From the NCBI GenBank assembly GCA_913041145.1, contig CAJWHE010000004.1, forward strand, positions 23,733 through 87,732: a stretch of 64,000 bases of DNA, read 5' to 3'. This DNA comes from an uncultured Paracoccaceae bacterium. Its GTDB lineage: Bacteria > Pseudomonadota > Alphaproteobacteria > Rhodobacterales > Rhodobacteraceae. This document shows positions 48,203 through 59,045 of this stretch, in pieces; position 1 is the first letter of the stretch; the number at the start of each line of letters is the position of its first letter. The translations under genes and the position numbers were made by a program. The notes beneath the pieces are model-generated. The model did no database searches and had not been told where the DNA came from. It saw nothing but the letters and a program-made list of their open reading frames with translations.

Positions 48203-49828
48203 TTATTTAAGGTGTTGATTTATTAGCTCAACTAATTTGATGGCTGATTTTTGGGCTGCACTATCATTTCGTCCGTACTTAACGCCACTACGCACACACT
48301 CTATTGCGTATTCCCAATAAAACGGATTTTCTGTTACATCCCAATTTAGGTAATTATCTAACTCAATTCTCATATCACCAAGCCTCCATGACCTATGATG
48401 GTCACTATCAATCCAGAAATTGCACTTGTCAGTTACGAACCATGCCCTTGAGTTAAATTCAGGGGGTGGCGAATCCCAAAAAGGGTCATCAAAATTATGG
48501 TATGCACCAGGGTAAACATCGACAGAAACATCGTAACCTAATTTATTAAAGCTGTTTGCCATTTCACGGCAATGTCTTGGTGGGACGGCATCAAACTCCC
48601 CTATAAAAATATGAAGCTTGTTTTTTGAGTATTTTGGATCATCAAATTGCCTACAAAAAGGGTAATAAGGAACCCTCAAAGCAAAATCTAGTGTATCACC
48701 AACTATTGATTTTCGAACTAAATCAATACCAGTCCATAGGGCAACTTGGCCACCCCAACTAAAACCTGTAATACCAACTTTATCTATATCAACTTTTGGA
48801 TGTTTTTGTAAAAATTTTAGAGCATACAAGGCATCAGCCGCTCCCATCCAGGGGTTTAGTATGTTACCATTACCTGCTCCAATCGGGTAAGCCTCACTCA
48901 GCCCTCTAGGCTTACAGTTATCCAGCTCAAGAGTTGCAACACCCTGGTTTTTAATATCTACACCATAAGTAAACTGTCGAAAGTTGTAACCACAGCCTGA
49001 ATTGACAATCATCATCATTAGAGGGTATTTTTCTTCATCACCTTCAGGAAATGTGAGTAATCCTGTTAGGGTATATTTTTGATCATTCTTAACACCATCA
49101 ACGTAATCTAGTAGATTTTTTGGTGAATTTGACTCAAAGGATATCTTTTCTGTTCTATATAACTTCGCTTTGCAATCAGATCCTTCATTATTAATTTGCA
49201 AAGTATTATTGCTAGTTAAGTTTCCTTCCCAATTCATCTTCGACTCACCCTGATCATTTGTAAATATATCACTAAATGAGATTTTGTTCGTTGATATTTC
49301 AAAGGACTTAACAGATCTGAAATCGCCTCCATAATCTAACCAATTATTATCCTTAAAAATTCTTTTATTGGGGTTGTCCTCATCTTCGATGATGGTGAAG
49401 TCTATTGCACCAGAGAATTTACCGTTTCCAAATTTGTATTCACCACCGCCCCACCCGTCTTTATCCCAATTACAGATAGCTAAACCACGCCATCTACCTT
49501 TTACGTTCATATCTTCCTTTTGAATTACTTTCTTATTTTTACTTTTCAAAGCTAAACTAAGAAAGTTCTCTCTAATTTTAATTAGGAAACGGAGTTCGTT
49601 TTCATCAAAAATACCATCAAAAACTGAATTATTTATCTTATAAAATTGTTGTAGAGCAGTATCTGTTTTCTTTCCCCATAATCCGTCAGATGGTCCTGCT
49701 TTATACCCCATCTCATTCAAGATCTCTTGTGCGCGCTTTAACTTGGGATTTACTTCACTCCAAACCATAGTGCAGGAAATACTTAACGAAACAGTAAAAA
49801 AAATCAGTTTGATAAGATACATTAACAT
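48203..49828 (-). CDS. Secreted peptidoglycan-binding / dienelactone hydrolase-like fusion protein
   Basis: This 541-residue protein has a signal peptide (about 1-24). A peptidoglycan-binding-1-type domain follows (about 28-75, AQEILNEMGYKAGPSDGLWGKKTDTALQQFY), then a beta-rich middle region (about 108-225). The C-terminal alpha/beta hydrolase (about 235-541) has GFSWGG (Ser357), Asp413 (IGEFDAVPP) and His444 (AYHNF). Substrate and cell-wall attachment are not known. The combination is unusual, and I do not recognise a named family for the whole. It is divergent from no gene, sitting alone between DUF1489 and hisS. Confidence 0.75.
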   Translation of the reverse strand: MLMYLIKLIFFTVSLSISCTMVWSEVNPKLKRAQEILNEMGYKAGPSDGLWGKKTDTALQQFYKINNSVFDGIFDENELRFLIKIRENFLSLALKSKNKKVIQKEDMNVKGRWRGLAICNWDKDGWGGGEYKFGNGKFSGAIDFTIIEDEDNPNKRIFKDNNWLDYGGDFRSVKSFEISTNKISFSDIFTNDQGESKMNWEGNLTSNNTLQINNEGSDCKAKLYRTEKISFESNSPKNLLDYVDGVKNDQKYTLTGLLTFPEGDEEKYPLMMMIVNSGCGYNFRQFTYGVDIKNQGVATLELDNCKPRGLSEAYPIGAGNGNILNPWMGAADALYALKFLQKHPKVDIDKVGITGFSWGGQVALWTGIDLVRKSIVGDTLDFALRVPYYPFCRQFDDPKYSKNKLHIFIGEFDAVPPRHCREMANSFNKLGYDVSVDVYPGAYHNFDDPFWDSPPPEFNSRAWFVTDKCNFWIDSDHHRSWRLGDMRIELDNYLNWDVTENPFYWEYAIECVRSGVKYGRNDSAAQKSAIKLVELINQHLK

Positions 49829-49940
49829 TTTCTGTTAATAGCTAGGAGTAAATCTTCTAAGATGGATATAGTAGTAGATACATGTTCCATAAATAACATC
49901 GTCACATATCTTTGCTTTAGTAGCAATAAAGATTTCGTTA

Positions 49941-51431
49941 TTAACGATCTCTGTTCAATATCTTACGTACTTCTAAAACAAGGTCATCTCTTAAAACCTC
50001 AGTTTGTGCTGGTTGTGATTTCCACTGCTCAAGGGTGGCACCCTTTGCAATTTCTGAACCTAAAAGAAGGTCTTTTAGTTGAATTACCCCTTTACCTGCT
50101 TCCTCTGAGCCTTCAATAATTGCTATTGGAGAGTTCCTTTTATCAGCGTACTTTAATTGGTTGCCAAAATTTTTGGGATTACCCATATAAACCTCTGCTG
50201 GAATACCAGCAGATCTTAACTCAGATGCAATATTCTGATAAGATGTCAGCATCGTTTTGTCCATAACTGTAACTACAACTGGCCCAATTGGACTGGTTGA
50301 CTGATCATCATTTGCGGCTAAAGCTGCCATTATTCGATCAACTCCAATTGAAATTCCAGTTGCAGGAACTTCCTGACCAGTGAACCGCTTTATTAAATCA
50401 TCATATCTACCACCGCCTGCAACTGATCCAAATGAACGCTTGGCACCATTTTCATCTAAGACCTGAAATGTTAATTCTGCTTCATAAACAGGGCCTGTAT
50501 AGTAGCCCAAACCTCGCACTACGCTTGGGTCTAAATAAACTCGATCACTCATATAACCTTGTGATTCATTTAGCTCTAAAATTGTTTCAAGTTCATTTAC
50601 TCCCACTAAACCAACCGCTGACCCCTTAACCAAATCTGTTAGGTTTCCAATAGTTTTAGTACCAGTTGATCCTTTTGATTGGACGAAGCTGAGTATTATC
50701 TCAATTTGATCCTCACTTAGATTAGCTCCTTTGGTGAAATCACCACTATCATCCTTCCTGCCATTTCTCAGCAGTTCAGAAATATTTCTAACGCCTAGTC
50801 GCTCTAACTTATCTATTGCCCTTAATACTGTACCTCGTTCATTTATTTTATAATCAACGTCGTCAGGCTTTAGGAGGCCCGCAACCTCCATGACCCCATT
50901 TAAAATCTTTCTATTATTGACTTTAACAATGTAGTCACCCCTACTTATACCAGCTGCCTCAAGTGCATCGCATAACAAAGTACATATTTCTACATCAGCA
51001 GCTAGGTTAGACGAGCCAACCGTGTCAGCATCACACTGGTAAAACTGTCGATACCGACCCAATCCAGGTTTTTCATTTCGCCATACTGGCCCCATAGAAT
51101 AGCGCCTGTATGGGTTAGGCAAATCATTCCTAAACTGAGAATAAACCCGCGCTAAAGGTGCTGTTAAATCATACCTGAGTGCAAGCCAAGTATCATCTTC
51201 CTCCCAGGCAAATACTCCCTCATTCGGGCGATCAATATCAGGTAGAAACTTTCCGAGTGCTTCAACAGTCTCCACTGCGGAGCTTTCCAAAGCACTAAAC
51301 CCATAAAGTTGATAAACTTCAGAGATATCATTTAACAATTTCTGCCGTTGGATAAGTTCATACCCAAAGTAATCCCTAAAACCTTTAGGAGTTTCCGCCT
51401 TTGGACGCGGTTGTTTTTTTAATTTAGACAT
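49941..51431 (-). CDS. hisS: Histidine--tRNA ligase
   Basis: This 496-residue class II synthetase charges tRNA-His. Motif 2 is [24 protein letters not shown], the histidine-A loop is [12 protein letters not shown], and motif 3 is [11 protein letters not shown] with GISIGVDRI. The C-terminal anticodon-binding domain follows. The length fits the longer alphaproteobacterial HisRS form. hisZ and hisG, sometimes adjacent in related genomes, are absent. It is divergent from slyX over a 100-base gap. Confidence 0.97.
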   Translation of the reverse strand: MSKLKKQPRPKAETPKGFRDYFGYELIQRQKLLNDISEVYQLYGFSALESSAVETVEALGKFLPDIDRPNEGVFAWEEDDTWLALRYDLTAPLARVYSQFRNDLPNPYRRYSMGPVWRNEKPGLGRYRQFYQCDADTVGSSNLAADVEICTLLCDALEAAGISRGDYIVKVNNRKILNGVMEVAGLLKPDDVDYKINERGTVLRAIDKLERLGVRNISELLRNGRKDDSGDFTKGANLSEDQIEIILSFVQSKGSTGTKTIGNLTDLVKGSAVGLVGVNELETILELNESQGYMSDRVYLDPSVVRGLGYYTGPVYEAELTFQVLDENGAKRSFGSVAGGGRYDDLIKRFTGQEVPATGISIGVDRIMAALAANDDQSTSPIGPVVVTVMDKTMLTSYQNIASELRSAGIPAEVYMGNPKNFGNQLKYADKRNSPIAIIEGSEEAGKGVIQLKDLLLGSEIAKGATLEQWKSQPAQTEVLRDDLVLEVRKILNRDR

Positions 51432-51531
51432 TGAAACAAACCGATTAATAATTCTTTAGCCCTGCTTTAACTGACGTGCTAATGAGGGGCAAGGCAAAGG
51501 CTAATTTAAAACTATAAAAAAGGTTAAATTC

Positions 51532-51732
51532 ATGGACTCCATTATAATAGAAGAAAAGTTATCACACATTATGAAGAGCTTGGACGAATTATCTGATATC
51601 GTTGCCAAACACGAGACCACGATTTCTTTATCAGCTTCTAGGATCGAAAAATTAATGAGTACGGTAGCAGAAAAAGAGCTTGAAAGTGGCGGTGCTGCAT
51701 ATTTTCAAGATGACAAACCACCTCATTACTAA
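51532..51732 (+). CDS. slyX: SlyX family protein
   Basis: This 66-residue protein (MDSIIIEEKLSHIMKSLDELSDIVAKHETTISLSASRIEKLM...) is a helical coiled coil ending in DDKPPHY, the SlyX C-terminal signature. SlyX is a small cytoplasmic protein of unclear function. It starts at an ATG at 51532, just before dnaE on the opposite strand (30-base convergent gap). Confidence 0.88.
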   Translation: MDSIIIEEKLSHIMKSLDELSDIVAKHETTISLSASRIEKLMSTVAEKELESGGAAYFQDDKPPHY

Positions 51733-51762
51733 CTATTTTTTAGGTACAAACTCTACCTAAAT

Positions 51763-54700
51763 TCAATATTCCTCTACTGATAAAACACCCTTAATTTCTT
51801 TTAATGCATTGTTTACTTGTGGGTTAATTGGAAAAGAGTCTCCAACTAAAAGCTCAACCTCCCCTGGAAGACCTGAGTCTACCAAGCAAAGAGAGACCTC
51901 TCCACGACCAAGAACACTTTTCTCTTTGTCGACACGGCTTAATAAGGAGGCAACAGAAGAAATCGTTCCACCTGAGTTAACAAAAACTTTTAAACCTTTT
52001 TTACTTTTGTCCACTAAAGCAGTATCGATAGGTTGCGCCGCCCGACAAAGTAACTTTAATTGCTCAGCCTCTGAGGTTGCTTCAACACTCATAACTACAT
52101 TTTCTCCAGCAACAAGATATTGCTCAGAGGAATCTAAAACATCAGAAAATAAGGTTACCTCAAATAAACCCGTTGGATCTGACACCTGAACAAAAGAAAA
52201 CCTATTTCCTCGTGCTGACTTTCTATCTTGACGTCCTGAAATAGTTCCTGCGACTTTGGCAATTACCGGTCCATTTTTTACTAAAGTTCGTAGTTCAGCA
52301 AGTGTGGTCACTCCATTTCGCTTTAAAGAACTCTTATAATCATCTAACGGGTGACCCGAAAGGTAAAACCCAATCGCACGATGTTCCTCAACGAGTTTTT
52401 CACTCGCCAACCAGCTATCAAGCTCTTTCAATTTCGGTTCTAATAAGTCTTCTCCCGCCTCCCCAAAAAGCGAACTTTGATTAGAACTCCTTTGATCATG
52501 AATTGCTGATGAATATGAGACCAAGCTATCTAAGCTTTTCAATAAAGCCGATCTGTTTGAATTGAGTTGGTCAAATGCTCCTGCTCTGACCAACATTTCC
52601 AGTGGCCGCTTTCCTATTTTCTTCATTTCAACCAGTCTAGAGAATTCAAAGATATCACTGAATTTTTTTGAAACACTTTTTTCACGTGCGTCAACTATTA
52701 ATTGCATCGCCTCTGGACCAACATTCTTTAAAGCAGCTAGAGCGTAGATAAGTTCATTATTCTTAACGGAGAAATCTACTTCCGAACGGTTAACGCAGGG
52801 TGGTACTATTGATAAGTGTAACCCATTAATAATTTCATCTTTATAAATCGAAAGCTTATCTGTTAAGTGCATATCACAATTCATTACACCAGCCATAAAC
52901 TCTAAAGGGTAATTAGCCTTCAGCCATGCTGTCTGATAACTAACTATGGCATAAGCAGCTGCGTGGGATTTATTAAAGCCGTAATTGGCAAACTTCTCGA
53001 GTAAATCAAAAACTTCTGATGCTTTTTTTTCATTAACTCCTTTAGACTCAGCACCCTTCATAAATTTTGGTCTCTCAGCGTCCATAGCTTCTTTAATTTT
53101 TTTACCCATAGCGCGTCTAAGTAGATCTGCTCCCCCCAGACTATATCCAGCCATAACCTGGGCAATTTCCATAACTTGTTCTTGATAGACAATAATCCCT
53201 TGAGTCTCAGCAAGAATATGGTCAATGAGAGGGTGAATTGAAACTAATTCTTTTAAACCATTTTTTACCTCACAATAAGCTGGAATATTTTCCATCGGCC
53301 CAGGTCTGTATAGAGCTACCAATGCGACAATATCCTCTATGCAGGTAGGCTTCATCCTACGAAGAGCATCCATCATGCCCGAGCTTTCCACTTGGAATAC
53401 TGCTACCGTTTTGGCCGAAGCATATAATTCGAAGGTTTTTTGATCATCAAGAGCAACGTTACCGATATCAATTATGACATTGCGGGTTTTTAATAAGTTT
53501 AATGCATTTTGAATAACGGTAAGAGTCTTTAGACCCAAAAAATCAAATTTTACGAGGCCCGAAAGTTCAACCCATTTCATACTAAACTGCGTTGCAACCA
53601 TAGTCGATCTCGAGTCTTGATATAATGGGACAAGTTCATCTAATGGTCTATCACCAATTACAACTCCAGCAGCATGGGTAGACGCGTTTCTCAACAAACC
53701 CTCAACTTTTTCTGAATAGTCCAGCAGCCTAGCGACTACTTCTTCCTGTTTAGCCGCATCTTTTAAGCGAGGTTCATCGGTCAAAGCTTTTGCTATACTG
53801 ACAGGCCGAACCCCATCAACGGGTATTAACTTGGCTAAAGAATCAACCTGCCCATAAGGCATCTGCAAAACACGACCAATATCTCGAATTGCTGCTTTCG
53901 ACAGTAATGCCCCAAAAGTAATTATCTGTCCGACTTTATCTTGACCATATTTCTGCTGAACGTAGTTAATTACCTCTTCTCTCCTATCCATACAAAAATC
54001 GATATCGAAATCAGGCATAGAAACACGTTCCGGATTCAAAAATCGTTCAAATAAAAGGGAATAACGCAAAGGATCTAAATCAGTAATAGTTAAGGCATAC
54101 GCCACTAAAGATCCCGCTCCAGACCCTCGCCCTGGACCAACAGGGATTCCTTTAGATTTTGCCCACTTAATAAAGTCTGCAACGATCAGAAAATAGCCTG
54201 GAAATCCCATTTCTTCTATTACTTTAAGCTCAAAATCTAGTCGGCTTTCGTATTCTGATATTGGAGCTACCAGTTTAATAGCTTTTAACCTTGATTTAAG
54301 TCCCATTCTTGCTTCATTACACAATTCTTCATTTTCGTTCTCAGCAAATTTTGGGAGTATTGGATCTCTAGTTTCAGCTTTGAAGGCGCACCTACGAGCG
54401 ATCTCAACGGTGTTACTAGTTGCCTCGGGCAAATCAGCAAATAATGTCAGCATTTCCTGCTGAGTTTTAAAATAGTGCTGAGTACTCAATTGTCGTCGAG
54501 ACTGCTTTTGATCAACATAAGACCCAGATGAAATACACATTAAAGCATCATGAGCTTCAAACATTTCAGTGTCATGAAAATGAACATCATTTGTCGCAAC
54601 AAGAGGGATTTGAAGTTCATATGCCAGATCAATAAATAAGCTCTCGGTCTTCGCTTCTATATTTGGAAGCCCATTTTCTCCCGGATGCCTTTGAAGCTCA

Positions 54701-55215
54701 ATATACAAATTACTCTTAAAAATATCTAAAAAGTCTACTAATAACTGTCTAGCATCTAAAATTTTATCAGAATTTAACAATCTTCCTACCGGACCTTCCG
54801 CTCCACCAGTAAGGCAAATTAAACCCTCTGAATATAATCTTAAATCCTCTATTTCTATTTGAGCTTGCCCTTCACTCTCAAAATAAGCTCTAGAATTAAG
54901 TTTTAAAAGGTTTTTATAGCCAATTTCATTTTGAACGAGAAGAACGATAGAATCACTATTTTTGGACGCACCTATTTCTGGTAGCTTTAGATATGACAAA
55001 TCCATCTGGCATCCCAGAATCGGTTGAATTCCCGCTGAAGAAGCATATTCGGAGAACTCTAAGGCACCAAATAAATTGTTAGTGTCTGTGACTGCTACCG
55101 CTGGCATCTCCGCAGAAATACACATTTCAGGTATTTTTTTTAGTCGAATAGCGCCTTCAAGTAGCGAATATTCTGAATGGAGTCTTAAGTGGATAAATTT
55201 AGGATTCTTTGACAT
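51763..55215 (-). CDS. dnaE: DNA polymerase III, alpha subunit
   Basis: This 1150-residue C-family polymerase is the replicative catalytic subunit. The PHP domain opens with HLRLHSEYSLLEGAIRL. The polymerase site includes GPGRGSGAGSLVAYAL and PDFDIDFCMDRREEVINYV, and RRAMGKKIKEAMDAERPKF forms the fingers. HhH and OB-fold segments follow before the C-terminal tail. The N-terminus ATG at 55213-55215 is consistent. This is the DnaE1 type; no dnaE2 feature is seen. Confidence 0.97.
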   Translation of the reverse strand: MSKNPKFIHLRLHSEYSLLEGAIRLKKIPEMCISAEMPAVAVTDTNNLFGALEFSEYASSAGIQPILGCQMDLSYLKLPEIGASKNSDSIVLLVQNEIGYKNLLKLNSRAYFESEGQAQIEIEDLRLYSEGLICLTGGAEGPVGRLLNSDKILDARQLLVDFLDIFKSNLYIELQRHPGENGLPNIEAKTESLFIDLAYELQIPLVATNDVHFHDTEMFEAHDALMCISSGSYVDQKQSRRQLSTQHYFKTQQEMLTLFADLPEATSNTVEIARRCAFKAETRDPILPKFAENENEELCNEARMGLKSRLKAIKLVAPISEYESRLDFELKVIEEMGFPGYFLIVADFIKWAKSKGIPVGPGRGSGAGSLVAYALTITDLDPLRYSLLFERFLNPERVSMPDFDIDFCMDRREEVINYVQQKYGQDKVGQIITFGALLSKAAIRDIGRVLQMPYGQVDSLAKLIPVDGVRPVSIAKALTDEPRLKDAAKQEEVVARLLDYSEKVEGLLRNASTHAAGVVIGDRPLDELVPLYQDSRSTMVATQFSMKWVELSGLVKFDFLGLKTLTVIQNALNLLKTRNVIIDIGNVALDDQKTFELYASAKTVAVFQVESSGMMDALRRMKPTCIEDIVALVALYRPGPMENIPAYCEVKNGLKELVSIHPLIDHILAETQGIIVYQEQVMEIAQVMAGYSLGGADLLRRAMGKKIKEAMDAERPKFMKGAESKGVNEKKASEVFDLLEKFANYGFNKSHAAAYAIVSYQTAWLKANYPLEFMAGVMNCDMHLTDKLSIYKDEIINGLHLSIVPPCVNRSEVDFSVKNNELIYALAALKNVGPEAMQLIVDAREKSVSKKFSDIFEFSRLVEMKKIGKRPLEMLVRAGAFDQLNSNRSALLKSLDSLVSYSSAIHDQRSSNQSSLFGEAGEDLLEPKLKELDSWLASEKLVEEHRAIGFYLSGHPLDDYKSSLKRNGVTTLAELRTLVKNGPVIAKVAGTISGRQDRKSARGNRFSFVQVSDPTGLFEVTLFSDVLDSSEQYLVAGENVVMSVEATSEAEQLKLLCRAAQPIDTALVDKSKKGLKVFVNSGGTISSVASLLSRVDKEKSVLGRGEVSLCLVDSGLPGEVELLVGDSFPINPQVNNALKEIKGVLSVEEY

Positions 55216-55265
55216 AATTCAAACTTACTATACTAAGTAGAAATCTAAAAGTGCACAAAACACTT

Positions 55266-55284
55266 GCCAAATCTGTTTTTTGGC
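55266..55284. promoter_or_regulatory. Inverted repeat in the dnaE/xdhA intergenic region
   Basis: GCCAAA (55266-55271) and TTTGGC (55279-55284) pair as a perfect 6-base inverted repeat with a 7-base centre. It lies about 94 bases before xdhA and 51 bases before dnaE, and could be an operator for the purine genes. No regulator gene is adjacent. The repeat is short and could be by chance. Confidence 0.25.
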
Positions 55285-55377
55285 CTTTTGCTAACACACG
55301 GGTTTATTTTGTTTACGCCGCATCAACAAAACATGGACTCTAAATAATCTTTAGGTATCGCGGCAGGATGATTTTTA

Positions 55378-56748
55378 ATGGTTACGTTTCTTCTAAACGG
55401 GGAAGTCGTAAATGCAGAAGTAAAATCTTCGGACACTCTGTTAAATTTTTTACGCGAAGTCAAAGGGCTTACCGGAACAAAAGAGGGATGCAACGAAGGT
55501 GATTGCGGGGCCTGTTCAGTAATAGTAACTGATGAGACCGGCATAGCAAAAACGACTAACTCTTGCATTGCTTTAATGCCACAAATACATGGAAAAGCCG
55601 TGAGGACAGTTGAAGGAATAAGTAGTCCAGACGGTTCGCTACATCCCATTCAAAAGTCGATGGTAAAAAACCATGGCTCTCAATGCGGGTTTTGTACTCC
55701 GGGGTTTATAAGCACGCTGGTCGCTGCTCATAAGAATGGTGATTCTGACTTCGAAAACCAATTAGCTGGAAACCTCTGCAGATGTACTGGCTATGGCCCT
55801 ATTATCCATTCAGCTAAAGAGAATTTGAGTGAACCAGTTCCTGTGTGGATGGATGAAAATCTAGACAGATTAAAAGATATAACCTCCCCTAACAACTTAC
55901 CTCAATCATTAGAGGATCTAGCAACATTATATAAGAATAACCCAGAAGCAACGTTAGTGGCCGGTGCGACAGATTTAAGTTTAGAGATCACAAAGAAATT
56001 AAAATATTTCAACAACATGATTTTCTTAGGGGGATGTGAACAGTTAAAACGCATTGAGATCACCAAAGAAACAATACAAATTGGAGCAGCGTGCACCATC
56101 TCAGAATTAATCGTCAGTTTGCGCTCTACATTCCCAAGCTTTACCAACATGCTTTTAAGATACGGAGCAGTCCAAATTAGAAACTCAGCTACGATTGGTG
56201 GCAATATAGCAAATGGATCTCCCGTAGGGGATGGTCCTCCCGCTTTAATAGCTCTTGGAGCCATCCTCAAGTTAAGGCACGCAGAAACCATAAGGATGCT
56301 ACCAATTGAAGATTTTTTTATAAACTACGGGGTTCAAGACCTAAATCCTGGGGAGTTTATCGAATCTATTATAATCCCCAAGGAAGTAGATATTCTAAAG
56401 TGCTACAAAGTGTCCAAACGTTTTGATCAAGATATTTCAGCTATTTGTGGTTGCTTTAAATTAACTGTGTTTGAGAACACTATAACAGAATGCCGAATTG
56501 CATATGGCGGAATGGCAGCAACACCAAAAAGAGCATTTAAGACAGAAAAGAAGCTTATAGGATCGCAATGGAGCTATAGTACCTTTGAAACCGCTAAAAG
56601 TGAGATCTCAAGAGACTTCTTCCCTATAAGTGATCTCAGGGCCTCCTCAAACTATCGCCTAAAGGTAGCACAAAACCTACTAACCCGTCTCTTTTACGAA
56701 ATGACTGATACAAATATAGATTCTAGAGGGGTACTGCCGTGTCCATAG
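55378..56748 (+). CDS. xdhA: Xanthine dehydrogenase small subunit (Fe-S/FAD)
   Basis: This 456-residue subunit oxidises hypoxanthine/xanthine with the large subunit. The two [2Fe-2S] clusters use Cys38, Cys43, Cys46 and Cys63 (CNEGDCGAC) and Cys103, Cys106, Cys134 and Cys136 (QCGFC, CRCTGY). The FAD-binding domain is at about 180-450 (NSATIGGNIANGSP). Length and order fit XdhA. It starts at the ATG at 55378 with AGGATG upstream and overlaps the xdhB start by 10 bases. Confidence 0.95.
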   Translation: MVTFLLNGEVVNAEVKSSDTLLNFLREVKGLTGTKEGCNEGDCGACSVIVTDETGIAKTTNSCIALMPQIHGKAVRTVEGISSPDGSLHPIQKSMVKNHGSQCGFCTPGFISTLVAAHKNGDSDFENQLAGNLCRCTGYGPIIHSAKENLSEPVPVWMDENLDRLKDITSPNNLPQSLEDLATLYKNNPEATLVAGATDLSLEITKKLKYFNNMIFLGGCEQLKRIEITKETIQIGAACTISELIVSLRSTFPSFTNMLLRYGAVQIRNSATIGGNIANGSPVGDGPPALIALGAILKLRHAETIRMLPIEDFFINYGVQDLNPGEFIESIIIPKEVDILKCYKVSKRFDQDISAICGCFKLTVFENTITECRIAYGGMAATPKRAFKTEKKLIGSQWSYSTFETAKSEISRDFFPISDLRASSNYRLKVAQNLLTRLFYEMTDTNIDSRGVLPCP

Positions 56749-59045
56749 GTAAAAACACACCCCACGACTCAGGTGAACTTCATGTTACTGGCAGAGCTTT
56801 GTTTACTGACGACATTAGTCTTTCGAATGACTCACTACACCTGGCGTTTGGTCTCTCTTCTATTGCTAAGGGTTCAATTATAGAACTGGATTTATCAAAA
56901 GTGGTAAAATCGGATGGTGTAATCACAGTAATATCTGCCAAAGACCTTCTATTCACAAGCGATACATCGCCATCGGCTAATGATGAGCCATTACTTTCAG
57001 ACGGGACAATTCATTTTCTTGGTCAACCAATTTTCTTAGTTATTGCGAGTAGTCACATAAATGCAAGGAAAGCGTGTCGGCTAGCCAAAGTAAATTACAA
57101 AAAAGAAAAACCGGTGTTAACTATTGAAGACGCTATTGAATCAAAATCAATAATAGCAGACGGCGAGTGTCACTACATAAAGGGAACACCTGAAGTTGCT
57201 ATAAATGCTGCACCAATCAACTTAACAGACAGTTTCTATGTCGGAGGACAAGAGCATTTTTACCTCGAAGGACAGGTAGCAATAGCCACACCGCAAGAAG
57301 ACGGAGGGTTAGTTATCTATTCGTCAACTCAGCACCCAACGGAAATTCAGCATAAAGTAGCAGAAGCTACAGGCTTAAAAATGCACGAAGTACGAGTTGA
57401 AGTAAGAAGAATGGGTGGGGCTTTTGGTGGAAAAGAATCCCAAGGTAACGCACTGGCAATCGCCTGCGCAATTGCCACAAAAGCTACCGGTAAAACCTGC
57501 AAAATGCGTTATGATCGTGATGATGATATCATTATAACTGGCAAACGTCACGACTTTCGAATTGACTACGATGTAGGCTTCAATGAAGACGGAAAAATCC
57601 TTGGAATTAAATTTAAACACTATGTTAGATGTGGTTGGTCACAAGATTTATCTTTACCTGTAGCAGACAGAGCAATGCTTCATTCTGACAACACTTATAA
57701 CTTAGAAGATGTATCTATTACATCGCATAGATTAAAAACCAACACGCAATCAAACACCGCTTTTAGAGGGTTTGGAGGTCCACAGGGAATTATAGGTATA
57801 GAAAGGGCAATTGATCATATCGCCTCTCACTTGAACCTGGACCCCACCAAAGTAAGAACTATTAATTTTTACAGATCAGGTACATTGGTAAAGGAGAATT
57901 TACAGAAGCCACAAACCACTCCTTATGGTATGCCAGTTGTCGACTCTATATCGACAGAAATCACAGAAACTTTACTCAAGACAGCAAATTATAAGTCAAG
58001 GTTAGAAGGTATTACGGCTTGGAATAAAAATAACTCAGTTATAAAAAAGGGGATTGCGCTGAGCCCCGTAAAATTTGGAATTTCATTTACTCTGACCCAT
58101 TTAAACCAAGCAGGTGCAATAGTTAATGTGTATACAGATGGATCTGTGTATTTAAATCATGGTGGCACAGAAATGGGGCAAGGCCTTTTTATAAAGGTTG
58201 CACAAATTGCTGCAGAAACTTTCGGTATAGGGATCGATAGAATAAAAATTTCTGCAACGGACACTGCTAAAGTCCCAAATACATCTGCTACAGCTGCATC
58301 TTCTGGCGCTGATCTTAATGGTATGGCAACAAAAATAGCATGTAGAAAGATAGTAAACAGGATTAAAAAAGTTTTATCAAAAGAAAATAAAATACCCGAA
58401 GATCAAATTATCTTTGAAAATGGAAATATCTTAATTGGAACAAAATTAATAAGCTTCAAGGAAGGTGTTTTAATCGCTTATGAAAACAGAGTATCCTTAA
58501 GTTCCACAGGATATTATGCTACCCCAGAACTGTCTTGGGACCGAAAGACTGGGGTAGGTCGACCATTTTTCTACTTTTCCTATGGAGCAGCAATCACAGA
58601 GGTTGCAGTCGACACCCTTACAGGCGAAACAAATTTTTTACAGGCTGACATACTACATGACTGTGGTCGATCACTTAATCCCGCTATAGATTTAGGTCAA
58701 ATTGAAGGAGGATACATTCAAGGATTAGGTTGGCTGACAACTGAAGAGCTTGTATGGGATAAAAGAGGAGCACTGAAAACTTTTGCACCCTCTACCTACA
58801 AAATTCCTTGTGCATCCGATCGCCCAAAAGTACTTAATATTGAGTTATGGGACGCACCAAATAGGTTAGATACGGTATATAACTCCAAAGCGGTGGGTGA
58901 ACCTCCACTAATATTAGGAATCTCTGCATGGCTTGCTATTTCAAATGCCATTTCGCAATGTGGAACACAGTACCCTCACCTTAACACTCCAGCAACTCCA
59001 GAAGAAATTCTAAAAGCAATTGACAGGGCAAGAAATGGCGTTTGA
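56739..59045 (+). CDS. xdhB: Xanthine dehydrogenase large subunit (molybdopterin)
   Basis: This 768-residue catalytic subunit holds the molybdopterin cofactor. The motifs VRVEVRRMGGAFGGKESQ, AFRGFGGPQG, TEMGQGLFIKVAQIAAE and AVGEPPLILGISAW (active-site Glu in GEPP) all fit. The start is GTG at 56739 with GAGGGG upstream, overlapping xdhA by 10 bases, so coupling is likely. The molybdenum cofactor biosynthesis genes are outside the window. Other aldehyde/xanthine oxidase relatives share this fold; the XdhA/XdhC partners favour XDH. Confidence 0.94.
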   Translation: MSIGKNTPHDSGELHVTGRALFTDDISLSNDSLHLAFGLSSIAKGSIIELDLSKVVKSDGVITVISAKDLLFTSDTSPSANDEPLLSDGTIHFLGQPIFLVIASSHINARKACRLAKVNYKKEKPVLTIEDAIESKSIIADGECHYIKGTPEVAINAAPINLTDSFYVGGQEHFYLEGQVAIATPQEDGGLVIYSSTQHPTEIQHKVAEATGLKMHEVRVEVRRMGGAFGGKESQGNALAIACAIATKATGKTCKMRYDRDDDIIITGKRHDFRIDYDVGFNEDGKILGIKFKHYVRCGWSQDLSLPVADRAMLHSDNTYNLEDVSITSHRLKTNTQSNTAFRGFGGPQGIIGIERAIDHIASHLNLDPTKVRTINFYRSGTLVKENLQKPQTTPYGMPVVDSISTEITETLLKTANYKSRLEGITAWNKNNSVIKKGIALSPVKFGISFTLTHLNQAGAIVNVYTDGSVYLNHGGTEMGQGLFIKVAQIAAETFGIGIDRIKISATDTAKVPNTSATAASSGADLNGMATKIACRKIVNRIKKVLSKENKIPEDQIIFENGNILIGTKLISFKEGVLIAYENRVSLSSTGYYATPELSWDRKTGVGRPFFYFSYGAAITEVAVDTLTGETNFLQADILHDCGRSLNPAIDLGQIEGGYIQGLGWLTTEELVWDKRGALKTFAPSTYKIPCASDRPKVLNIELWDAPNRLDTVYNSKAVGEPPLILGISAWLAISNAISQCGTQYPHLNTPATPEEILKAIDRARNGV

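Noticed and set aside
51763..55215. Error-prone DnaE2 partnering the ImuA-like protein
   Set aside because: The sequence has the features and length of the replicative DnaE1 and is far from the ImuA-like gene.
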